NCBI GenBank assembly: GCA_002336405.1
Contig: DDEJ01000167.1
Coordinates: 678 to 23,845, forward strand
Source: Rhodobacteraceae bacterium UBA1957
GTDB lineage: Bacteria; Pseudomonadota; Alphaproteobacteria; Rhodobacterales; Rhodobacteraceae
DNA: 23,168 nucleotides
Direction: 5' to 3'
Positions 16,956-23,168 of the stretch are shown here, one piece after another; position 1 is the first letter of the stretch, and each line of letters starts with the position of its first letter. The notes under the pieces were generated by a model. The model was not told the DNA's origin. It saw only the letters and a program-made list of their open reading frames with translations, and made no database searches. The position numbers and the translations under genes are program-made.

Positions 16956-19666
16956 CCCCGCTCAATCTGCTTATTCTTGTCTGTTTGAGTTATGTGGTCT
17001 TGTTGTTTCTTGTCGCTTTCGCCGCCGAGCGTGCGGCGCTGCGTGGACGCGGGGCCTGGATGAGCCAGCCTTTGGTCTACACGCTCTCGCTCTCGGTCTA
17101 CTGCACCGCTTGGACATTCTACGGCGCTGTTGGCAATGCCGCCAGATCCGGGCTTGAGTATTTGACGATCTATTTGGGCCCCACCATTGTGATGGTCGGT
17201 TGGTGGTGGGTGCTGCGCAAGCTGGTGCGCATTGGACGTAGCCAGCGCATTACTTCGGTGGCGGATCTGATCTCCTCTCGGTTCGGAAAATCGAATTTGC
17301 TCGCGGTCTGTGTGACGCTTTTGGCCGTGATCGGAACCACGCCGTATATCGCGTTGCAGTTACAATCGGTCACCCTGTCGTTTGCGGCTTTTGCTGAGGC
17401 TGGCGGCTTAGACGCGCCGGTCGCTGATTCAAATGCAACTGCGATTTGGGTGGCCAGCGGCCTTACTCTTTTCACGATCGTATTCGGCACCCGTAATCTG
17501 GATGTGAATGAGCGTCACTATGGGGTGGTTATGGCCATTGCGGTCGAGGCGGTGGTCAAGCTGTGCGCGCTTTTGGCGGTGGGTATATTCGTGGTCTGGG
17601 GGGTGTCTGGAGGTGTCAGTGAAACGCTTCAACGCATTGATGCATCGACGATTGGCACGGCAGAGATTCATGGAGGACGCTGGGCGGCCTTGACCTTTCT
17701 TTCAGGCGCGGCCTTTTTATGCCTGCCGAGAATGTTTCAGGTTCTGGTGGTTGAAAATGAAGATGAAAGCCATCTGCAAACCGCTTCATGGGCGTTTCCT
17801 GTCTATGTCATGTTGATAAGTCTTTTCGTCATTCCAATTGCAGTTGTCGGTTTGCAAACCCTACCTGAGGGGTCAAACCCGGATCTGTTTGTGCTGACTG
17901 TCCCGCTTAGTCAGGGGCGTGACGGTCTGGCAATATTATCTTTTCTTGGAGGATTTTCTTCGGCCACGTCAATGGTGATCGTCGCGGCAATTGCCCTCTC
18001 GACGATGGTCTCCAACCATATTGTGATGCCGATCTGGGTGCGGATGACGGGCGGTGGAGCCAGCATGTCGGGCGATGTGCGCAATGTGGTGTTACTGGCA
18101 CGGCGGCTGGCGATCGCGGGCGTGGTCTTTCTGGGCTATCTGTATTTTAGCCTTTCTGGCGGCGGGGCTGCATTGACCTCGATTGGGTTGGTGTCTTTCG
18201 CGGGTGTGGTCCAAGTTTTACCGGCTATGTTGGGGGGCATATTTTGGCGCGGCGCGACTCGCATGGGGGCGCTGTCGGGTCTGTTGATTGGATTTTTGAT
18301 CTGGCTTTTTACGTTGTTTTTGCCAAGTTTCGCCGGTGGGGTGTTCTTACCTGAAACAGTGGTTCAATTTGGCCTGTTTGGTCTTGATTGGTTGCGCCCT
18401 CAGGCACTTTTCGGCTTCGAGGGATTGGACCCTTTGGTACATGCAGTTTTGCTCAGCATGTCGATCAATACACTGGTGTTCGTTCTTGTGTCTTTGATAA
18501 CATTGCCATCGCCGTTGGAGCAATTGCAGGGCGCGCAGTTTGTCAATGTTTACCAGCATTCTACCCAGCAGAAAAGTTGGTCTGGCGGGGTGGCGCAAAG
18601 CGAAGATTTGATGGTAATGGCTCAGCGCATTTTAGGTGCCAGCGAAGCCCAAGCCCTGTTTCAAAGCGCCGCCACCCGTCAGGGCGTCAGCGGCTATCTT
18701 CCCGAGCCTTCCGAAGAATTTTTGGCTGAACTGGAGCGCGAAATGGCCGGATCGGTGGGCGCTGCTACGGCGCACGCCATGGTCGGGCAAATTATTGGTG
18801 GCACTCCGGTGTCTGTGCATGATCTGATGGCGGTTGCCGATGAGACGGCGCAGATGAAGGTGTATTCGTCTGAACTCGAGATAAAATCACAAGAACTAGC
18901 GCGGACTGCGTTGCAACTTAGGAATGCAAATACCAAGTTGACGCAACTATCTGTACAAAAAGATGCATTCCTATCGCAGATCAGTCACGAATTGCGCACC
19001 CCGATGAGTTCAATTCGTGCGTTTTCGGAAATTCTGCGCGGTGTCGAGGTTCTCAGCCCGCAAGAACAAGTAAGATACGCCTCAATCATCCAAGAAGAAA
19101 CGATACGTCTGACACGTTTGTTGGACGATCTGCTGGATTTAAGCGTTTTGGAAAACGGGCAGGTCAGCTTGAATTTAAGCACGGGATCTCTGAGTGATTT
19201 AATGGATCATTCGGTCGCTATGGCGCGGGTTGGTCGCGATGCCGCGGCGATGCAAATTCACCGCAACAGCGCTGACGAACGGATCTGGTTGTACACGGAT
19301 CTTGATCGCTTGAATCAAGTATTTTTGAATTTAATCGTCAACGCTCATAAATATTGCGATGCGGCTGAGCCAAAACTACAGATTATTGTCCGACAATCTG
19401 CGCAGCAGTTGACGATAGATTTTATCGATAATGGCACCGGTATTTCTTACGAAAATCAAAACCTAATTTTTGAAAAATTTTCTCGGATTGGAGGGCATAA
19501 GTCTGGCGGGGCAGGTTTGGGCTTGGCGATAAGTCGGGAGATTTTGCAGCGTTTGCAGGGTGATGTTATTTATTTGCCGGGCCAAAATGGCGCTGCTTTC
19601 CGTATCCGACTGCCAGAAAGTGTCATCGGCGGCGCTGCGCGAGCAGACATGTCATCAACAGATTAA
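16952..19666 (+). CDS. Sensor histidine kinase with N-terminal sodium/solute symporter domain (CbrA/CrbS type)
   Basis: Inner-membrane protein of 904 aa. Residues 1 to about 500 form a multi-helix SSS/SLC5 domain (starts LLILVCLSYVVLLFLVAF; contains YTLSLSVYCTAWTFYGAVG and SVADLISSRFGKS). Residues about 548-610 look like a STAC linker domain, followed by a coiled coil (about 626-675). The HisKA H-box is SHELRTPMSSIR with His679. The ATPase domain has N-box Asn797, G1 DNGTG (Asp826) and G2 GGAGLGLA (about 852-859). There is no PAS and no attached receiver. It starts at TTG, overlapping the upstream stop, with ctggaga as ribosome site. Family members CbrA and CrbS sense or transport amino acids or acetate-related signals and control acs in gammaproteobacteria. 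Acs and ScfR being local supports a similar role, by inference. Confidence 0.92.
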   Translation: MTPLNLLILVCLSYVVLLFLVAFAAERAALRGRGAWMSQPLVYTLSLSVYCTAWTFYGAVGNAARSGLEYLTIYLGPTIVMVGWWWVLRKLVRIGRSQRITSVADLISSRFGKSNLLAVCVTLLAVIGTTPYIALQLQSVTLSFAAFAEAGGLDAPVADSNATAIWVASGLTLFTIVFGTRNLDVNERHYGVVMAIAVEAVVKLCALLAVGIFVVWGVSGGVSETLQRIDASTIGTAEIHGGRWAALTFLSGAAFLCLPRMFQVLVVENEDESHLQTASWAFPVYVMLISLFVIPIAVVGLQTLPEGSNPDLFVLTVPLSQGRDGLAILSFLGGFSSATSMVIVAAIALSTMVSNHIVMPIWVRMTGGGASMSGDVRNVVLLARRLAIAGVVFLGYLYFSLSGGGAALTSIGLVSFAGVVQVLPAMLGGIFWRGATRMGALSGLLIGFLIWLFTLFLPSFAGGVFLPETVVQFGLFGLDWLRPQALFGFEGLDPLVHAVLLSMSINTLVFVLVSLITLPSPLEQLQGAQFVNVYQHSTQQKSWSGGVAQSEDLMVMAQRILGASEAQALFQSAATRQGVSGYLPEPSEEFLAELEREMAGSVGAATAHAMVGQIIGGTPVSVHDLMAVADETAQMKVYSSELEIKSQELARTALQLRNANTKLTQLSVQKDAFLSQISHELRTPMSSIRAFSEILRGVEVLSPQEQVRYASIIQEETIRLTRLLDDLLDLSVLENGQVSLNLSTGSLSDLMDHSVAMARVGRDAAAMQIHRNSADERIWLYTDLDRLNQVFLNLIVNAHKYCDAAEPKLQIIVRQSAQQLTIDFIDNGTGISYENQNLIFEKFSRIGGHKSGGAGLGLAISREILQRLQGDVIYLPGQNGAAFRIRLPESVIGGAARADMSSTD

Positions 19667-19745
19667 TAGGCGTTTAAATAAAGTATTTAGTAACCTGGTT
19701 GCGGCTATCTTGACGGTTAACTATTGCAAGGCATCAGTTGACCCT

Positions 19746-20831
19746 ATGAGCGAACAAACCCCTGACCCAATTTTGCGTCGTAAAGCTGCATTGGTGCGCC
19801 AAGCGCAGGATGCTAAAGGTATGACACCTGGTAAAACTTTAAGCGTGGCTCTGGTGCAGTCGATTGATCAAATTTTTAGTATGCCCGTTCTTGTCCAAGA
19901 TGTGGGGCATCAGTTGCTGGCTGCTAGAGATTTGGTTTCTGGGTTGGTGAGTAGTCATCTTTTATTATTGATCGACGGGCCGGGGTCCTGCCGTGGGTTG
20001 GTGGCATTAGATCCACAAGGCCTTGCGGCTTTTATTGAGATATTGACCGTCGGGCAGGTGTCCAAGCGTCCTGCCGAACCACGGGTGCCGACACAGACGG
20101 ATGCCGCGCTTGTTGCGCCGATGGTTGATTTGCTATTGGCCGAGTTGTCGCAATCTCTGAAGCCGGCGATGGAAAATTGGTGGATTCGTGATTTTAAATA
20201 TCATGAGCGTGTTGAGGACTATCTTGATCTGGGGGCGGCCTTGCCAGCTGAATATTTTCAGGTCTTTAAGGTCAAATTAGATCTAGCCGATAATGCCAAA
20301 TGTGCGAGCTTGGTGCTGGCGTTCCCCGAGCGTGGAACACCGGCAGAACTCATGCCTTCGGTAAATATCATGGAGGTCACTAAAACAGCGACACCCTGGT
20401 TGGACGTTGCGGCGGAATTGAACGTTTTTCTGACCCAGCTCACATTGCCGCTTGAGCGTGCTGAAAAGTTGGCCGTAGGCGACCTTCTACCCTTGCCGCA
20501 AGCCATAATGGAGCAAGTTACTGTCTGCGCTAATAAAACAGATTTCAAGTTTTCTGCCCACCTTGGTCAATCTCAGGGGATGCGTGCGATCCGCCTGCTT
20601 TGGCCCTCGTCAGGTCAAGGCCATGAGAGCGGTAGAGATGTCGAAACCGAATTTGAGGATACAAAAATTTTAGGTGACCATACCGCAACCTCTGCTGTGT
20701 TAGGTGCACAAATATGTCACACCCGCGAAATTGCCACTTTGCCGGACGTTGCCACCACTTTTTCCGGCGATGACGCCGCGGGTGATGAGGTCTTGCAGCC
20801 CCCTGTTTTGGGGCTGTCCGAAGCCCACTGA
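19746..20831 (+). CDS. FliM/SpoA-like protein (flagellar motor switch family), orphan
   Basis: 361 aa. I chose the ATG at 19746 (MSEQTPDPILRRKAALVRQ); the frame extends upstream to 19560, but that part overlaps the kinase gene. The N-terminal two thirds resemble FliM-type middle-domain sequence (LVALDPQGLAAFIEILTVGQV, then TDAALVAPMVDLLLAEL). Residues about 222-287 look like a SpoA/FliN C-terminal domain (VGDLLPLP through HLGQSQGMRAIRLL). The last 70 or so residues are low-complexity and acidic. No other flagellar gene is present in the window, so it may be a dispersed motor-switch gene or a paralogue with another role. The start has no clear Shine-Dalgarno site. It ends 3 bp from the convergent DUF442 gene. 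Confidence 0.72.
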   Translation: MSEQTPDPILRRKAALVRQAQDAKGMTPGKTLSVALVQSIDQIFSMPVLVQDVGHQLLAARDLVSGLVSSHLLLLIDGPGSCRGLVALDPQGLAAFIEILTVGQVSKRPAEPRVPTQTDAALVAPMVDLLLAELSQSLKPAMENWWIRDFKYHERVEDYLDLGAALPAEYFQVFKVKLDLADNAKCASLVLAFPERGTPAELMPSVNIMEVTKTATPWLDVAAELNVFLTQLTLPLERAEKLAVGDLLPLPQAIMEQVTVCANKTDFKFSAHLGQSQGMRAIRLLWPSSGQGHESGRDVETEFEDTKILGDHTATSAVLGAQICHTREIATLPDVATTFSGDDAAGDEVLQPPVLGLSEAH

Positions 20832-20834
20832 TAG

Positions 20835-21263
20835 TCAAACGTTCGTTGAAAGACCTTGCAAGGTTGGCCGCAGATCTGACAGATCGTATCCGGCCTGTGC
20901 CGCGCAGTTTAGGATCTCGTCTACTGACAGGGTGCCAACCTGTCCCAGCGCCCAAATCACCGTCGACCGCGTACCTGACGCGCAATAGGCCAGAACTGGC
21001 CCATCAGCAGAATTTATCAGCTCAGACTGCTGGGCAACAGCGCTCTGCGTCATCGATTGATGGGTGATTGGTAAAACTGCAAAATCTATACCTGCGGCGC
21101 GCACCGCAGACCCAATAGCGTCTGCCTGCAGCGGGACGGGCACTTCTTGATCTGGCCGGTTACAAATGACCCGCACAATGCCAGCCTCAGCAATCGCATC
21201 TGTGTCAGCGGTCTCTATCTGAGCACTAACAAAGAAGTTATGGGTTACTTTATGGATTTCCAT
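20835..21263 (-). CDS. DUF442/TIGR01244-family sulfurtransferase- or phosphatase-like protein
   Basis: 142 aa with a phosphatase/rhodanese-like fold signature. The N-terminal block ITHNF-like FFVSAQIETADTDAIAEAGIVRVICNRPDQEVP matches the family, and the active-site loop is YCASGTRS with Cys94 and Arg99 (Cys-x4-Arg, rhodanese-like spacing). In rhizobial Blh proteins this domain is fused to a metallo-beta-lactamase-fold persulfide dioxygenase; here that partner is the separate upstream gene on the same strand, 80 bp away. A role in sulfide or persulfide detoxification is inferred from that pairing. Confidence 0.87.
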   Translation of the reverse strand: MEIHKVTHNFFVSAQIETADTDAIAEAGIVRVICNRPDQEVPVPLQADAIGSAVRAAGIDFAVLPITHQSMTQSAVAQQSELINSADGPVLAYCASGTRSTVIWALGQVGTLSVDEILNCAAQAGYDLSDLRPTLQGLSTNV

Positions 21264-21277
21264 GACCCGATGTTAGA

Positions 21278-21322
21278 GCTCAATGACATTCCTGTCCAGT
21301 GCCCAAGCCGGTTTCATTGAGC
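21278..21322. repeat. 9-bp inverted repeat between the metallo-hydrolase and DUF442 genes
   Basis: gctcaatga (21278-21286) and tcattgagc (21314-21322) are exact inverted copies separated by 27 bp. They occupy most of the 80-bp gap between two genes read leftwards. No T-run follows, so it is not a clear terminator. It could be an operator pair or a processing hairpin. Confidence 0.4.
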
Positions 21323-21343
21323 AGTGACGCATCAGATCGCTGA

Positions 21344-22207
21344 TTACATTTTATTGATCGGCACCTTGAGATATACATCTCCGTTTTCGTCGGCTTGTGG
21401 CATCTTGCCAGCCCGCATATTGACCTGCAGTGACGGGATGATCAGCCTAGGCATCGCAAGCTGGGCATCTCGCGCATCACGCATATGGACAAAAGCGTCT
21501 TGGTCTTTGCCAGCGCCGACATGCACATTGCGCGCTTTTTGTTCACCCACAGTGGTTTCCCACGCAAAGACGTCGCGCCCAGGTGCTTTGTAATCATGGC
21601 ACACAAAGATCCGGGTCTCGTCGGGCAGCGATAGTATTTTCTGAATCGATTGATAGAGCGTTGCGGAGGATCCACCCGGAAAGTCGCAGCGCGCAGTGCC
21701 GAAATCTGGCATGAACAAAGTATCTCCGACAAACGCCGCATCCCCTAGCACATAAGTAACGCAGGCCGGCGTATGGCCTGGGGTGTACATGACATCCCCC
21801 CGCAATTGTCCGATATGAAAGCTGTCACCCTCGCTAAATAGGCGGTCGAACTGGCTGCCGTCACGTTCAAATTCAGTGCCCTCGTTAAATACTTTTCCAA
21901 AAGTATCCTGAACCACTTTGATCTGCTCACTGATGCCAATTTGTCCGCCCAGGCGCTCTTGCAGATAAGGCGCGGCAGACAGATGGTCGGCATGGGCGTG
22001 GGTTTCGAGTATCCATTTTACATCGAGTTGCTCAGCTTTTACCCAAGCGATGATTTGATCGGCGGCTTTGGTGTCTGTCTGGCCAGATGCATAGTCAAAA
22101 TCCAAAACGCTGTCGATGATGGCGCAGGATGTTCCTGACGGATCTCTGACCACGTAGGAGGCTGTGTTCGTTGTTATGTCGAAGAACGACTGTGTCGGCG
22201 CGTGCAT
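21344..22207 (-). CDS. MBL-fold metallo-hydrolase, persulfide-dioxygenase/Blh-like
   Basis: 287 aa metallo-beta-lactamase-fold enzyme. Metal ligands are visible: THAHADH (His70, His72, Asp74, His75), His145 in TPGHTP, Asp162 in VGDTLF and His204 in FVCHDY. The GTARCDFPGG segment and the KAPGRDVFAWETTVGEQKARN block are typical of the ETHE1/Blh branch, in which a mononuclear iron enzyme oxidises glutathione persulfide to sulfite. The ATG has aaaggag 7 nt upstream. It is first in a two-gene unit with the DUF442 protein. The upstream 226 bp contain a GAATTTATTC palindrome (22289-22298) but no operator I can assign. Confidence 0.9.
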   Translation of the reverse strand: MHAPTQSFFDITTNTASYVVRDPSGTSCAIIDSVLDFDYASGQTDTKAADQIIAWVKAEQLDVKWILETHAHADHLSAAPYLQERLGGQIGISEQIKVVQDTFGKVFNEGTEFERDGSQFDRLFSEGDSFHIGQLRGDVMYTPGHTPACVTYVLGDAAFVGDTLFMPDFGTARCDFPGGSSATLYQSIQKILSLPDETRIFVCHDYKAPGRDVFAWETTVGEQKARNVHVGAGKDQDAFVHMRDARDAQLAMPRLIIPSLQVNMRAGKMPQADENGDVYLKVPINKM

Positions 22208-22433
22208 GGCGTATCTCCTTTGAGTCTAATCTAAGCAGGCGCAAAAGTCATGCAAGGGAGAAAGGCGTTATTTTTTTGATAATAGCAGGAATTTATTCTA
22301 TTTGAGCAGCAAAATGGAAAATATGGTTTCCAAAGGGTGCAGTGTTCGATTGATGTAGGGGGCAGAAAAGTTGGTGGCTGGCGCCTGCGATCAGACATGC
22401 GCAAACCACGAGAAGTCGTCTGGCAAGCGCGCC

Positions 22434-22649
22434 TTAGCTAAGTAAAATTCCCACAACTACCATCATCAACCCGATCGCAGATAGAAATAATGCGGCCAGA
22501 TTTCTAGGCAAAATCTGCGCCATCACCAGCCTAAGCTCTTCGTCGGGTAAACTTGCATTGCGGGCATTTCTGACCTTGGCGATGCACCATAACATCCCCA
22601 CAAGACTGCATAGCGTCACGGCGGCGCCACCCCATATTAGAACGTACAT
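22434..22649 (-). CDS. Small two-helix membrane protein of unknown function
   Basis: 71 aa with two hydrophobic segments (about residues 3-25 and 50-70) separated by a charged loop (VRNARNASLPDEELRL). No family is recognised. The ATG has aaagg 7 nt upstream on the coding strand, and the frame has no competing gene on the other strand. It is divergent from gapR with about 146 bp between the starts. It could be an inner-membrane protein of a respiratory or cell-envelope system, but nothing in the sequence shows which. Confidence 0.72.
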   Translation of the reverse strand: MYVLIWGGAAVTLCSLVGMLWCIAKVRNARNASLPDEELRLVMAQILPRNLAALFLSAIGLMMVVVGILLS

Positions 22650-22795
22650 CTCAAGCCTTTTGCGTTTTAAAAACTAGCAAAGGGTATTGGACCCGCCCGC
22701 GCATGGCAAGGCGTGTCCGTGAAAGATTTCGATTGACGGCTTGCGGCGCAGGGCCGGGGCTTGTATCGGTCTATGCCAGTGAACAGGAGAGATTA

Positions 22796-23050
22796 ATGAC
22801 CGACGAGAGCGACGCCAATTATCGCGTGACCGCAAATGAGTTGCGCCAATTTATTGAACGCTTCGAGCGTTTGGAGGCAGAAAAGAAAGATATTGCGGAT
22901 CAACAAAAAGAGGTGATGTCTGAGGCGAAGTCGCGCGGGTATGACACCAAAGTGATCCGCAAGGTGATCGCACTGCGCAAACGCGACAAAGACGATATCG
23001 CCGAAGAAGAGGCTGTGCTGGAAATGTACAAAGAGGCGCTGGGCATGTGA
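22796..23050 (+). CDS. gapR: GapR-family (DUF2312) DNA-binding protein
   Basis: 84 aa, nearly all predicted helical and highly charged, matching DUF2312/GapR: VTANELRQFIERFERLEAEKKDIADQQKEVMSEAKSRGYDTKVIRKVIALRKRDKDDIAEEEAVLEMYKEALG. In Caulobacter GapR is a nucleoid-associated protein that encircles overtwisted DNA ahead of replication and transcription and stimulates topoisomerases. I chose the ATG at 22796 because caggagag lies just upstream and the family begins there; the longer frame from 22703 adds 31 residues of non-family sequence. It stands alone here. Confidence 0.95.
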   Translation: MTDESDANYRVTANELRQFIERFERLEAEKKDIADQQKEVMSEAKSRGYDTKVIRKVIALRKRDKDDIAEEEAVLEMYKEALGM

Positions 23051-23168
23051 GTGATGGAGGCTGACGAGCCCTTGCTCAGCTTGGCCTCTATCTCGTCTAA
23101 TGTGGACACTGTCTCATCGAAAGTGGGCAAAGACCTGCCCGCATCTGCGCCAGTATATTCAATGCAAC
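23051..23168. other. Window edge with no supported gene
   Basis: Two frames stay open to the edge. On the plus strand a frame starting with GTG/ATG at 23051/23054, directly after gapR, encodes MEADEPLLSLASISSNVDT and onward. On the minus strand a frame entering from the right reads PTFDETVSTLDEIEAKLSKG, which looks protein-like, but it would have to run 150 bp antisense into gapR before a stop. Neither can be confirmed from 118 bp. Confidence 0.3.

Noticed and set aside
17851..17858. A perfect TTTGCAAA inside the kinase gene
   Set aside because: Single copy without the second half at 4-bp spacing, and in coding sequence (Leu-Gln-Thr); not a convincing ScfR site.
20796..20816. 7-bp hairpin cagcccc/ggggctg near the 3' end of the FliM-like gene as a terminator
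   Set aside because: Inside the coding sequence and not followed by a T-run on either strand.
20545..20985. A 146-residue minus-strand frame spanning the ends of the FliM-like and DUF442 genes
   Set aside because: Basic, Arg-rich composition, overlaps two better-supported genes and has no motifs.
22289..22298. Palindrome GAATTTATTC upstream of the metallo-hydrolase as a sulfide-responsive SqrR operator
   Set aside because: The SqrR site I recall is ATTC-N8-GAAT, with opposite half-site order and larger spacing; this one does not fit and is short.
22733..22767. TTGACG plus tgtatc as a promoter for gapR
   Set aside because: The spacing between the two hexamers is about 23 bp, too long for a sigma-70-type promoter.

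Overview
The window looks like a chromosomal segment from an alphaproteobacterium of the Rhodobacteraceae (Roseobacter-type) lineage. The support is the gene content and order: clpP-clpX, an NDUFA12-type complex I accessory subunit, MlaD, a DUF2155 protein, aat, accC-accB, a short-chain fatty-acyl regulator (ScfR) and a GapR/DUF2312 protein. No rRNA, tRNA, CRISPR array, insertion sequence or phage gene was seen. Genes are packed tightly and the longest gene-free stretch is about 280 bp.

Left part (1-5606): housekeeping. A 5'-truncated clpP and a complete clpX encode the ClpXP protease. Downstream lie an NDUFA12 homologue, an mlaD-like lipid-transport gene and a DUF2155 secreted protein, which overlaps mlaD by 4 bp. 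On the opposite strand, accB-accC (acetyl-CoA carboxylase) and aat (N-end-rule transferase) read leftwards, and the aat 3' end overlaps the DUF2155 gene tail to tail.

Centre (5885-19666): apparently a carbon-uptake and short-chain-acid sensing locus. A class I acyl-CoA ligase converges on acetyl-CoA synthetase (acs). The two genes share a CTAG double stop, and the acs terminator lies inside the ligase coding sequence. Upstream of acs, on the same strand, is a five-gene branched-chain-amino-acid-type ABC importer (binding protein, LivH, LivM, LivG, LivF). Divergent from it is an operon of four genes: an XRE/ScfR-family regulator, a receiver-only response regulator, an 87-residue two-helix membrane protein, and a 904-residue histidine kinase whose N-terminal half is a sodium/solute symporter domain (CbrA/CrbS type).

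The most interesting observation is in the ScfR regulator. Between its HTH and its C-terminal ScfR domain it has a segment (about residues 133-195) that resembles the phospho-accepting dimerisation domain of a histidine kinase, including a candidate H-box histidine at residue 140, and no ATPase domain follows it. Together with the receiver-only regulator and the symporter-kinase, this suggests a Spo0F/Spo0B-like phosphorelay that ends directly on a transcription factor. The divergent promoter holds two 20-bp sites with the 8-4-8 architecture reported for the ScfR protein PccR. The phosphorelay and its link to acetate or short-chain acids are inference.

Right part (19746-23168): an orphan FliM/SpoA-like protein; a metallo-beta-lactamase-fold persulfide-dioxygenase-like protein with a DUF442 sulfurtransferase-like protein, which together resemble a split Blh; a small two-helix membrane protein; and gapR. 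The last 118 bp hold no gene I can support.
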